DNA from: Photobacterium iliopiscarium
Lineage (GTDB): Bacteria; Pseudomonadota; Gammaproteobacteria; Enterobacterales; Vibrionaceae
NCBI RefSeq assembly: GCF_003026395.1
Contig: NZ_PYOO01000002.1
Location: 1 to 64,000, forward strand
Length of the DNA stretch: 64,000 bases
Direction: 5' to 3'
The notes under the pieces were generated by a model, which saw only the letters and a program-made list of their open reading frames with translations, searched no databases and was not told where the DNA came from. Of the stretch, positions 16,811 through 24,828 are shown in pieces. A program made the translations under genes and the position numbers. Each line of letters begins with the position of its first letter. Position 1 is the first letter of the stretch.

Positions 16811-17079
16811 TGTGGCGGAGCTGCTTGGGCATTAGAGGATTTGAACCCGCTTTATGTAAACGAAAAAAAGCCGCTAATTTTCATTAACGGTTTTCTTAAA
16901 TGTGGCGGAGCTGCTTGGGCATTAGAGGATTTGAACCCGCTTTATGTAAACGAAAAAAAGCCGCTAATTTTCATTAACGGTTTTCTTAAATGTGGCGGAG
17001 CTGCTTGGGGCATTAGAGGATTTGAACCCGCTTTTATGTAAACGAAAAAAAGCCGCTAATAAATAGCGGCTTTTTAATG
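16811..17079 (-). repeat. Tandem ~90-bp repeats carrying tRNA 3'-end pieces (rtT-like)
   Basis: Three units start at 16811, 16901 and 16991, the first two identical (90 bp). In the sense of the adjacent tRNA-Ser each unit has GGGTTCAAATCC (T arm) and CTCCGCCA followed by CA, both present in the real tRNA-Ser 3' end at 17082. About 20 unrelated bases lie between them. Each unit also carries a hairpin with a T run. The unit nearest the tRNA has small insertions and a perfect terminator. This is the layout of the E. coli tyrT locus, whose downstream repeats contain the tRNA 3' end and yield rtT RNA. Confidence 0.75.
17043..17075 (-). terminator. Terminator downstream of tRNA-Ser
   Basis: Perfect stem AAAAAGCCGCTA / TAGCGGCTTTTT (17047-17058 with 17064-17075) and a five-base loop, symmetrical on both strands. 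On the minus strand it follows the tRNA-Ser by about 7 nt. The next two repeat units have weaker versions (CCGTTAAT / ATTAGCGG plus seven T). Confidence 0.9.
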
Positions 17080-17081
17080 TG

Positions 17082-17172
17082 TGGCGGAGAGATAGGGATT
17101 TGAACCCTAGATACGCTATAAACGTATGCTGGTTTTCAAGACCAGTGCTTTCAACCGCTCAGCCATCTCTCC
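17082..17172 (-). tRNA. tRNA-Ser (anticodon TGA)
   Basis: A 91-nt minus-strand tRNA with a long variable arm, as expected for serine. Acceptor GGAGAGA pairs with TCTCTCC, the anticodon stem CTGGT/ACCAG holds loop CTTGAAA (anticodon TGA, positions 34-36), the T loop is GGTTCAAATCC, and G-CCA is encoded. It reads UCN serine codons, mainly UCA. The downstream flank is a tandem repeat of its own 3' end. Confidence 0.97.
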
Positions 17173-17252
17173 ATGGCCGCTATAGTAATAACAATCTTAT
17201 CAGTTGTAAAGTCTTTATTACTCAACCGCTTAAATATCAAACAATTATGCTG

Positions 17253-18047
17253 CTATTTTTCTTCAAAACCACAATCAATTAAAAAGCGCATAAAGCCATA
17301 GTTTTCTAGCCATGCTAATTGCTGCTCAGAACTCACTAAAAAACGACCGCTAAAGTTCACGCCGTGACCCGATAAGGTTTCTACTTGGTTTTTAACCCGT
17401 GGAATAATCAGCATCCAGCGCTCAGTGAGTAAAATATTATAAGGTAAACATTCACTTAAACCATTCACTAACTTAGTAGTATTTAACTGTAGAGATTCCA
17501 TTGCGTCTAAATAATCAGCATATAACTGTTTTGGGTTCAACCCTTTGTAGAGAAACACTGCATGCTTAAAGGGTAATTGTCCATTTACGATCTGAGATTC
17601 TAAAGGAATAGATGTTCTCACAAGTTGCATATGACGATGCATTTGACTTGAACCCGCAATATGGCCTGAATTAAAGAAACCCAGTACATCACTACGTGTA
17701 ATACCTTTAACCCATGCATTAAAATCTGCAAATGTTAACACTGATGTTTGGGGAATATAATCTTTAGCGCAAATCAACAGATGCGGAACAACGATTGGAA
17801 AACGATTCAATAAGCACACATAATCTGTATCCATATCCTTTATATAATCACAATGAGTATATGGTGCAATAAAAGGATCTTGTGTTGATACCGCAGGAGA
17901 ATGCTTTATTTTCATATTATCAGTGAGTAGATTAACAATATAGTTAACACCCTCTTGCTGATAAATAATATCGTCATTAGTTAAAGGTAATAAATCACCA
18001 TTTCCCAGTGCTAATTTGGTTTTTTCCGCACAAGTATTCCACAGCAT
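17253..18047 (-). CDS. ATP adenylyltransferase / Ap4A phosphorylase
   Basis: Enzyme of the APA1/APA2 type that splits diadenosine tetraphosphate with phosphate into ATP and ADP. The N-terminal half binds nucleotide (NRFPIVVPHLLI). The catalytic HIT-like motif is in FNSGHIAGSSQMHRHMQLV (HRHMQ, the H-x-H-x-Q triad). The C-terminal ATP-transferase domain has YNILLTERWMLIIPR. The length of 264 aa is slightly shorter than yeast enzymes. It lies 19 bp after the CxxC paralog 2 gene on the same strand, so they should form an operon. The ribosome site is AAGGGC. This route would differ from ApaH hydrolysis and matters for alarmone levels under stress. Confidence 0.86.
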   Translation of the reverse strand: MLWNTCAEKTKLALGNGDLLPLTNDDIIYQQEGVNYIVNLLTDNMKIKHSPAVSTQDPFIAPYTHCDYIKDMDTDYVCLLNRFPIVVPHLLICAKDYIPQTSVLTFADFNAWVKGITRSDVLGFFNSGHIAGSSQMHRHMQLVRTSIPLESQIVNGQLPFKHAVFLYKGLNPKQLYADYLDAMESLQLNTTKLVNGLSECLPYNILLTERWMLIIPRVKNQVETLSGHGVNFSGRFLVSSEQQLAWLENYGFMRFLIDCGFEEK

Positions 18048-18066
18048 TATTTTGCCCTTACTTTAA

Positions 18067-18456
18067 TTATTCATCATTCTCTTGAAAGCAATCATCACAG
18101 TTTTGTAGCTCTATTTCATGACTGAACACAACAACGCCTTCGGCTGTCATATGTTCTGAAATTTGATCTTCAATCTCTGTAATTACGGTTGACTTAATAT
18201 TACCGTGATTAATTTCTGACTCAGAATGATCGTAATAATTTAGTAGTAAAAAATCTTTTGCTTCATCTTCTGAACAAATAATCTCTACCGTAAAATAAGG
18301 TTCATAAACACTGCCACGCTGTTGCAGCATAACTTCAATTTGATCGGTAACATCCGCCTTCATACTCGGTGTTAACCAACCAAGGTCGGTTTTTACTTTT
18401 TTAGTGTGGCAATTAAAACAAGGTAATTCATAAGTATAAAACTGAAAGTTAGTCAT
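18067..18456 (-). CDS. Uncharacterised CxxC-pair protein (paralog 2)
   Basis: Protein of 129 aa and a paralog of the 16161 gene. It has PCFNC near the N-terminus and CDDC near the C-terminus, with DLGWLTPSM, EDEAKDFLLLNYYDHSE, ITEIEDQIS and FSHEIELQNC in the same order. A middle Cys (IICSEDEA) is also conserved. It is followed after 19 bp by the Ap4A phosphorylase, so its expression is tied to that gene. The two CxxC pairs at the chain ends suggest a zinc site, as in zinc-ribbon-like small proteins. No function is known to me. The shared core marks a family worth defining. Confidence 0.78.
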   Translation of the reverse strand: MTNFQFYTYELPCFNCHTKKVKTDLGWLTPSMKADVTDQIEVMLQQRGSVYEPYFTVEIICSEDEAKDFLLLNYYDHSESEINHGNIKSTVITEIEDQISEHMTAEGVVVFSHEIELQNCDDCFQENDE

Positions 18457-18534
18457 ATTAATTTCTCTTAATTTTCATTCTAGTTATAAAATTATGCTTA
18501 TTCAGTTGTTTTTACTAGCATTAAAAATGCAATG

Positions 18535-18562
18535 TTGAGTTGTAATTACAAGCATAACTCAA
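18535..18562 (-). terminator. Hairpin after the TPR protein gene
   Basis: Outer stem TTGAGTT / AACTCAA (18535-18541 with 18556-18562) enclosing a 12-bp palindrome TTGTAATTACAA (18540-18551). It lies directly after the TPR gene on the minus strand. The T-tract is weak, so it could be a terminator or an operator for the operon that starts at 18456. Confidence 0.45.
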
Positions 18563-18566
18563 GCAC

Positions 18567-19433
18567 TTAATCTTCTACGGCTATCAATAGTAATTCAAAC
18601 CTTTCATTACCTCGTAAATTTTCAAAATCATCTTCATCGGCGGCAAGTTCACGTAATGATATGCTGTCTTTAATCGCACGTTCTAAATCTGAGATGGCTT
18701 GTTCTTCTACCCCTAAACAAGCATAAGCACAGGCGCGTTGATATAAAGCATGCGCATTAGTGTCATCAACTTCCAATACTCGATTACAGATACTTAATGC
18801 CCAATGAAATTCACGCATTTCCATAGTGGCGTCAGCTTTATAAGTTAACGCTTCTAAATCACCCGGACGCACTTTTAAAATTTCGTCATAAATTTCTATT
18901 TTTTGCTCTGGTGTTTGTGAACTTTGAGCCCGAAGCCACAAGTTATGCACTTCATTGATTTTTTCTATTTCTTTATTATTCTCACTAATAATCCGTGTTT
19001 TACGCTTTAAGTCACGTTCTAATGCTTTGAATTTCTGTTCGTAATTATCCGCAATACCTTTTAATTGTAATTCTGCCATCCGCTTGGTGTTTTCTTTTAT
19101 TTCACGCATTGATTGCCAACCAATTAAAGCTATCAATGACGCTACAGCCGCAATAATATAAAAGAAGTACGTTACCGTAACATTAGCGTAGTTCATTGAT
19201 TTATCTGCAACAGATAACTCTCTATCGGTAATATCACGGGTAATTCGACGTTCAAGATCTTGTTGATCCATACGTAATGATTTCAATTCATCAAGCACAT
19301 AACGCTCAATCATTGGTTTTTCATAAATACTCTGTTCGGAGTAAGGTTTTGCATTATCGCCACTCGCGGCATGAACAACAGAAACGGGGAACATAAAACA
19401 AAATATTACAATTCCTAACAGCAGTTTAAACAT
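18567..19433 (-). CDS. Membrane-anchored TPR protein
   Basis: Protein of 288 aa with a signal peptide (cleavage near VHA, residue 22), a periplasmic stretch with a predicted coiled coil (about 38-75), one transmembrane helix (about 88-106; FFYIIAAVASLIALIGW), a second coiled coil (about 112-162) and C-terminal TPR repeats (about 165-262; e.g. EALTYKADATMEMREFHWALSICNRVLEVDD and AHALYQRACAYACLGVEEQAISDLERAI). The TPR region probably lies in the cytoplasm, where it would bind a partner. No specific function is known. It seems to be a single gene; the next minus-strand operon starts 110 bp further on. Confidence 0.8.
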   Translation of the reverse strand: MFKLLLGIVIFCFMFPVSVVHAASGDNAKPYSEQSIYEKPMIERYVLDELKSLRMDQQDLERRITRDITDRELSVADKSMNYANVTVTYFFYIIAAVASLIALIGWQSMREIKENTKRMAELQLKGIADNYEQKFKALERDLKRKTRIISENNKEIEKINEVHNLWLRAQSSQTPEQKIEIYDEILKVRPGDLEALTYKADATMEMREFHWALSICNRVLEVDDTNAHALYQRACAYACLGVEEQAISDLERAIKDSISLRELAADEDDFENLRGNERFELLLIAVED

Positions 19434-19745
19434 AAGCTACAACCTTTTTACTTATAAATTGGTATTACATTAAAATCAAAAATAGACATTATCATTTTAG
19501 TTTTTTCACTGTCAGTTTAGATTTAAAATCAATAAAATACGAAAAAACATCATTATCTTCAAAAAAGTTAACACTAAAATAAATTTTTAGCAAAAAGCAT
19601 CATTAGAATAATGATTCATTCCAATATCGATTAACTGATTAAACAAACGAACCACAGTCTAAATAATGGCACTCATTTCTTCACATAAAAAAAGGGATGC
19701 AATTAAGCATCCCTTTCTATAAATCGTTAACTATTTCACACTGAC
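19434..19745. other. Intergenic region holding the wza terminator
   Basis: 312 bp between wza and the TPR gene. The only clear element is a terminator (stem AAAGGGATGC / GCATCCCTTT, 19691-19716), followed on the minus strand by seven T residues. It ends the wza transcript right after the gene, so wza is monocistronic here. The rest is A+T-rich without recognisable signals and should contain the TPR promoter. Confidence 0.75.
19685..19716 (-). terminator. Terminator of wza
   Basis: Ten-bp perfect stem AAAGGGATGC / GCATCCCTTT with a six-base loop, then a T run on the minus strand. It is 30 bp after the wza stop codon. Confidence 0.93.
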
Positions 19746-20894
19746 CTATTTAAGAGTTGTGTAATAGTTAAGACCTTCAGATAGATTATTAAAGCCACTG
19801 ATAGTAGGAACAATCTGACGAATAACACGGTTCCAACGTGCGATTGGTGCTGCTGTTACATAAACAATATCGTATGGTTGTAATTCAAATTCAGTACCAA
19901 TAACCAATGCAGTCGCATCTTTAATATTTAATTGGTAAATATTTGCAATCGTCTTATCTTTAGCATTTTTCTTATCGTCATTACGAGTCGAACGAATAAC
20001 AAAAATACCGGTTGCATCAGCCTCAAGTTCGTTAATACCGCCAACGCTACTTAGCGCTTCTGTTAAGCTCATACCTGCGCGGTCAATCTTAAGTAGTTTA
20101 GGCTCATTAACTTCACCCATCACGAATACTTTTTGATTATCGTTACGTGGCACGTGAATGATATCGCCATTTTGTAACAAACGGTTTTCAAGTAAATCAC
20201 CACGTTGCATTAATGCATATAATGAAATCGTTTGGTCTTTACCATTACGCGTTAATGTCACATGACGCCAATCAGCATCAGCAGCTAAACCGCCTGATTT
20301 ATCGATCGCATCAAGTAATGTAAGAGGCACATTGCTAATAGGTTGTTGACCTGGTGTTTTAACTTCACCAGTAACATATGCTTTTTGAGATCGGAATGAT
20401 GCTACGTTAACATCTACTTGAGGACTTTCAATATAAGCAGATAAACGGTTAGAGATGATCTTACGAACTTCAGAAACAGTTTTACCTTCCACATAAACTT
20501 TACCAATATATGGATAGAAAATAGTTCCATCAGCATGAACCCAGTTACCGGCTTCACTTGCGCTACGGTATGCACCTGCTGGGATCGTTAATTCAGGATG
20601 GTCCCAAATTGTAACGTTTAGAATATCGCCAGGGCCAATATGGTATTCATAATTAGCTAATTCAGCTTCCAAACGTGGATTTTGTTCAGCTTTCACCTTT
20701 GGAAGACGGTACTGATTGACAGTATTAGCAGTAAGAGGGTAAACATTCACACGATCTGATATATTCGTGCTGTCACCATCAGCGACTGCAACAACATGCT
20801 TACCATCAAGTGATAAGTTAGAACCAGGTACAGTACACCCAGCTAAAGTCGATGAGATTAATGCCGCTATTAGAATTTTCTTTGTTAAATCCAT
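19746..20894 (-). CDS. wza: Polysaccharide export outer-membrane lipoprotein (Wza family)
   Basis: Outer-membrane lipoprotein of the polysaccharide export (PES) family that forms the octameric secretion channel for capsule or exopolysaccharide. A lipobox (LAGC, Cys about residue 19) follows a short signal. The PES domain is recognised by [20 protein letters not shown] (about 68-90) and the SLBB repeats by [16 protein letters not shown] and [13 protein letters not shown]. It is 382 aa, the same as Wza. It is followed immediately by a terminator, and no wzb, wzc or polymer genes are near. Either the rest of the capsule locus is elsewhere, or this is a separated or orphan copy. Confidence 0.9.
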   Translation of the reverse strand: MDLTKKILIAALISSTLAGCTVPGSNLSLDGKHVVAVADGDSTNISDRVNVYPLTANTVNQYRLPKVKAEQNPRLEAELANYEYHIGPGDILNVTIWDHPELTIPAGAYRSASEAGNWVHADGTIFYPYIGKVYVEGKTVSEVRKIISNRLSAYIESPQVDVNVASFRSQKAYVTGEVKTPGQQPISNVPLTLLDAIDKSGGLAADADWRHVTLTRNGKDQTISLYALMQRGDLLENRLLQNGDIIHVPRNDNQKVFVMGEVNEPKLLKIDRAGMSLTEALSSVGGINELEADATGIFVIRSTRNDDKKNAKDKTIANIYQLNIKDATALVIGTEFELQPYDIVYVTAAPIARWNRVIRQIVPTISGFNNLSEGLNYYTTLK

Positions 20895-22076
20895 TATAAA
20901 TTCACATATGTTGTTAAAATAAACTACCGTAATGCACTTCTACGTGAAAAATTATTCAACAATAGTAGTATGACTACAATAACTATAAACTAGCTATTGT
21001 TTACGATGATTAATACCTAAAGTTTTATTCTTATCAAATTTAATATGATTTCAATTTCGAAAAAACCTGGGGGTTCAGCTACATTACTGAATAGATATCC
21101 CCATTAAGCTTATGCTAGATAATGATCTGCTATATAAATAACAGGAAAATAAGATTACTCTCCACTTTCATTCTACCGTTTTTATAGCAATACTCATACC
21201 TATAAGGGATCAACATTTAAATATCAAAATAGCAATCCGTAATAACTTTCTATTATTAAAATTCAAAGCTATGCATTATAAAACACTTCATCTAAAACAT
21301 AACATCTCAAAACAATAATCACTTTAACTCACTATTGTTCGCAATAAAGCAAATAAGCTCTATATGTCGATGTATCAGTAGCGTTGTAAAATACATTGTA
21401 AATCTGGTTCTAAGAATATGATATTAGTTAAAAAACAGCCATTAAATTAAAATATTAAATTAAAATAAAATAAAAAGCTCATTTATCACAACCAGAAAAC
21501 ACATATAAAACAACATGTTGAACGAGTTGTTAATATAAAAACGAGAAAAAACACCAGGTTCATACCTAATGCTACTTTACTCAAGTTTTCTGATTTTCAG
21601 ATTAAATCAGGCCAAAATGATTCACGCATTGAATATTAAAAATAAAAGTGATAATTAAAACTGATGTAATGGTTATTATTATATCTGTTATAAAAACATA
21701 AAGCATATGATTTATATCTTTACTAACCATCAATGTCCTTGAAAACACATTTACAAAATCAACGTTATATCATTATTATAAAATCATTTCGAAAATAGTA
21801 TTACAATAATATTGTATCCAAATAACAAAACCAACCATCCTTATTTTCTATCAATTTAAAATCTCATTTTTATATGTTTTTAGCTATGTTGCATAACTCT
21901 ATAATGTAAAATATCTCAAAGTTAACACCGCTTAAAACTCATTATCGAGTATGTTTTATACAAAAAATGTTTTATATTAGAATAAATACACTTATTATTA
22001 ATTACTGTGATCTCTTTAAAAATAAACACAGTCGACATAATTTAAATAAATAGCATTATAAAGATCTATATCTACA
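20895..22076. other. 1.2-kb non-coding region upstream of wza
   Basis: Long, strongly A+T-rich stretch without a plausible gene. Two features face wza on the minus strand. A partial ops-like element reads TTACGGTAGTTT (20932 to 20921), sharing the CGGTAG core with RfaH ops sites. A terminator-like hairpin lies at 21060-21102 (TTCAG/CTGAA with flanking GGGG/CCCC, then six T). Together they could be an attenuated leader. The rest shows no repeat or RNA that I can name. The promoter of the gene at 22077 is unresolved. Confidence 0.4.
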
Positions 22077-22547
22077 ATGAATTTAAATAAGATAATTAAC
22101 ACTCTCAAATTTTTCCCTTTCTATTTACTTTTTGCTCCTTTCTGGTTTTCTAATGGTATTGTGGATAAGTTTTATGGTGTATTTTTTGGCACCTATGCAG
22201 GCGATAGTTGGGCTGGTTGGAAAAAATATATCGCAGGAAACTGGGCAAAAAAACCTGTTACTGATTTTCTATTAGTACCCTTTTTTGACTACTTATTTCC
22301 TGTTTTAATGTTGTTACAAGCATTACCGTTTATTTTATTGGTCGTTTCATTTATAAAAATGGAATTCATGCCTAACAAACCAAAACTATGGTTAAAAGCA
22401 GGTATTCTAGCATCCTTATTTGTGACATCAGCAATGTGCTTTAGCCAAACACTAGCAGGAACATCTGATGTTCAATACTTATTTCAATTCTGGGGCATTT
22501 CTCTGCTTGGTTTCTGGTATGTCGAAAACCAAGAAAAAATCATTTAA
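22077..22547 (+). CDS. Small membrane protein, unknown family
   Basis: Protein of 156 aa with four likely transmembrane segments (about 10-30, 68-92, 105-122 and 132-150). The first loop has a Trp/Tyr/Gly-rich segment (FFGTYAGDSWAGWKKYIAGNWAKKPVTDFLL) and the last residues are charged. I do not recognise it. No clear ribosome site lies upstream. It sits between the wza leader and htpX, with a terminator behind it. Overall it looks like an inner-membrane DoxX-like or chaperone-like small protein, but this is a guess from topology only. Confidence 0.65.
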   Translation: MNLNKIINTLKFFPFYLLFAPFWFSNGIVDKFYGVFFGTYAGDSWAGWKKYIAGNWAKKPVTDFLLVPFFDYLFPVLMLLQALPFILLVVSFIKMEFMPNKPKLWLKAGILASLFVTSAMCFSQTLAGTSDVQYLFQFWGISLLGFWYVENQEKII

Positions 22548-22573
22548 AAAGAAACAACGATTAAATAATAAAC

Positions 22574-22626
22574 ATAAAAAAGCCCTCTACTTACACTTTC
22601 AATGAGAAAGCGATGAACCGAGGGCT
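22574..22626 (-). terminator. Terminator of htpX
   Basis: Long hairpin with outer stem AGCCCTC / GAGGGCT (22581-22587 with 22620-22626) and inner CTTTC / GAAAG. On the minus strand it ends in TTTTTTATG. It terminates htpX and probably also the convergent 22077 gene. Confidence 0.85.
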
Positions 22627-22657
22627 TATTATTGGTATGTAATAAATCAGCAAATAA

Positions 22658-23542
22658 TTACTTTATGTACTCACCACGACGTAATGCATCAATACGCTTT
22701 TCTAGTGGTGGATGGGTCATGAAAAATTCAGATAACGATTTCTTACCATTAATACCAAAGGCCATCATTGAACCTTCTAAATGTGGTTCTTGGCTTATTT
22801 TTAAACGCTCCAGTGCCGCGATCATTTTTTCACGACCCACCAACTTTGCAGAACCCGCATCAGCATAAAATTCACGATGACGGCTATACCACATTGTTAG
22901 AATACTGGCGAGGAAACCAAACAAGACTTCCATAATTGAAGAGACAATAAAGTAAGTCATATAACTACCACCCCCCTCGCTGTCTTCACTATTGCTGTTA
23001 ACACCACTAATGGCACCAGCAACAAGTCGAGAAACAAAAATCACGAATGTATTTACCACACCTTGCATTAACGTCATCGTCACCATATCGCCGTTAGCAA
23101 CATGGCTAATTTCATGAGCTAGTACTGCTTCCGCTTCATCGCGAGTCATGCTATGCAGTAATCCTGTTGATACGGCAACTAATGAATCATCACGCTTTGC
23201 TCCAGTAGCAAATGCGTTAATATCTGGCGCGTCATAAATAGCGACAGTCGGCATACCAATACCAGCTTGCTCTGCTTGACGAGCAACAGTATTGACTAAC
23301 CAATGTTCAGTTTCATTACGCGGGTGTTCAATTACAACGCCACCAACAGAACGTAATGCCATCGACTTTGACATCATTAAAGACACTAATGAGCCACCAA
23401 AACCAAACAAAGCCGCCATTACTAACAATCCAGAAAGGCTGCCTGGTTGCATTCCTGTTACCGCATAAACAATGTTAAGTACAATACTAAACACCAACAT
23501 TACGGCAAGGTTTGTTGCTAGAAATAACGCAATACGTTTCAT
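22658..23542 (-). CDS. htpX: Membrane zinc metalloprotease HtpX
   Basis: Inner-membrane M48 protease for quality control of membrane proteins, working alongside FtsH. Four predicted helices: two near the N-terminus (about 4-24 and 33-53) and two after the catalytic motif. HEISH in [13 protein letters not shown] binds zinc, and the third ligand Glu lies in [12 protein letters not shown]. The start is set at ATG 23542 ([15 protein letters not shown]), matching the usual HtpX N-terminus; longer in-frame starts exist 3 and 10 codons upstream. GGAG lies about 12 nt before the chosen ATG. At 294 aa it is the normal length. Single gene. Confidence 0.95.
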   Translation of the reverse strand: MKRIALFLATNLAVMLVFSIVLNIVYAVTGMQPGSLSGLLVMAALFGFGGSLVSLMMSKSMALRSVGGVVIEHPRNETEHWLVNTVARQAEQAGIGMPTVAIYDAPDINAFATGAKRDDSLVAVSTGLLHSMTRDEAEAVLAHEISHVANGDMVTMTLMQGVVNTFVIFVSRLVAGAISGVNSNSEDSEGGGSYMTYFIVSSIMEVLFGFLASILTMWYSRHREFYADAGSAKLVGREKMIAALERLKISQEPHLEGSMMAFGINGKKSLSEFFMTHPPLEKRIDALRRGEYIK

Positions 23543-23926
23543 ATCTATCATCTTCTCCAATTGAAAGGACATTACTTATTCAAGTTTATACTTTATAAGA
23601 CTATATTTTCTCGTCTTGTCAGTATATTTAATCCACTACTACTTACTATATTCGAATAATATGGCTGTAAATTAAAGTGCTAAATTGTTACTAATTCTTA
23701 TCAAACTCAAATTAAGTCCATTTTGAGGCAAAATAACCACAAAATGAGATCTCTATGACGTCAAAAGTCCAACATTTAAATTACATTTAACCGTTAGCAC
23801 AATACTGAATGATAAAAATAAATCATGATTAGACTTTGGTCGTATTGCTTTCATAGTATAACTCGATTATTGTTTACATATCGTTATGAAACAGCGAGCA
23901 CAATAAGAATGGAACAGGGAGGATTC
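23543..23926. other. Intergenic region between htpX and the 54-aa gene
   Basis: 384 bp of A+T-rich DNA between divergent genes. It must hold the htpX promoter (heat or envelope stress control is usual) and that of the small protein. No confident promoter, repeat or RNA was picked out by eye. Confidence 0.4.
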
Positions 23927-24091
23927 ATGGTTAATAATGAAAGTTATCAAGTTGCTATAGATATTTTACGTTGTCATCTTGGAATGTCCATGGATGAAGC
24001 TCGTAAAGAATTAGGCCTTGATCAAACTGGAAATTCAGCACCAACAACAGAAATACCTGAAATACTAATTGGGCTTAACTCATCTAATTAG
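23927..24091 (+). CDS. 54-aa small protein
   Basis: A short acidic protein, likely genuine because a very strong ribosome site (AGGGAGG) lies 6 nt before its ATG at 23927. A longer in-frame start at 23825 lacks such a site. The sequence VAIDILRCHLGMSMDEARKELGLD looks like a helix-turn-helix-sized amphipathic pair, with one Cys and no signal. I do not recognise the family. It ends just before a strong terminator. Confidence 0.68.
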   Translation: MVNNESYQVAIDILRCHLGMSMDEARKELGLDQTGNSAPTTEIPEILIGLNSSN

Positions 24092-24112
24092 TTTATACCT
24101 ATCAATTAAAAT

Positions 24113-24135
24113 AAAAGGCACATTGCGTGCCTTTT
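24113..24135. terminator. Bidirectional terminator between the 54-aa gene and bioD
   Basis: Stem AAAAGGCAC / GTGCCTTTT with a five-base loop. T-rich on both strands. It ends the small gene and the bioBFCD operon. Confidence 0.9.
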
Positions 24136-24150
24136 GTTGTTTTATGTCTT

Positions 24151-24828
24151 TTACCTTAATGTCGTTAAATCAATATACACACTACAATTTGACATCTGAT
24201 CACGCGATAAATAAGGAATTTCAGCCATTTTTCCCCCCGGTAAATGCTGCTCTAACCACGTTATCATCACGGTATAGTTATCTGTTTGAGGCTCAATACA
24301 ATTAGCAATCCATCCAACAACAGTTAAGCCATCTGCTTGAATCGCTTCTGCTGTTAATAAGGCATGATTTAAACAACCCAGTTTTATGCCTATCACTAAA
24401 ATGACAGGCAACTGCTCTTGCTTTACCCATGAAGAAAGATAATCAGTAGCATTAATAGGAACACGCCAACCACCAGCACCTTCAACAAGCACACAATCAG
24501 ATTTTGTTTTAAGATCAGCGAGTCCCTGAGACAATACGTTAAATTCAATGACTTTATTTTCTTCAATTACCGCGATATGAGGTGAAACAGGTTGATAAAA
24601 AGAGTACGGATTAACTTCATTATAAGTCACGCTAACCGATGATGCTTGTTGCAGTAATAAAGCATCACTATTTCGTAATCCTTGTGGTGTTCTATCACAA
24701 CCAGAAGCAATGGGTTTATACCCTACCATCGCAATACCTGCCTGCTCCGCAGCATTCAAAATGGCACAACTACAAACAGTTTTACCCACATCGGTATCTG
24801 TTCCTGTCACAAAATAGGCTTTATGCAT
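24151..24828 (-). CDS. bioD: Dethiobiotin synthetase
   Basis: Catalyses ATP- and CO2-dependent ring closure of 7,8-diaminopelargonic acid to dethiobiotin. The P-loop is at the N-terminus (GTDTDVGKT). The segment LVEGAGGWRVP is the usual BioD Mg/ATP signature, and VVGWIANCIEP is the base-recognition region. It is 225 aa, normal. It is the last gene of bioBFCD and overlaps the bioC stop by 8 bp. A terminator follows. Confidence 0.96.
   Translation of the reverse strand: MHKAYFVTGTDTDVGKTVCSCAILNAAEQAGIAMVGYKPIASGCDRTPQGLRNSDALLLQQASSVSVTYNEVNPYSFYQPVSPHIAVIEENKVIEFNVLSQGLADLKTKSDCVLVEGAGGWRVPINATDYLSSWVKQEQLPVILVIGIKLGCLNHALLTAEAIQADGLTVVGWIANCIEPQTDNYTVMITWLEQHLPGGKMAEIPYLSRDQMSNCSVYIDLTTLR

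Noticed and set aside
16841..17041. 66-aa repeat-containing open frame in the tRNA repeat array
   Set aside because: It arises because the 90-bp unit is a multiple of three. The repeated 30-residue peptide is a by-product of the repeats, without a start signal or protein-like composition.
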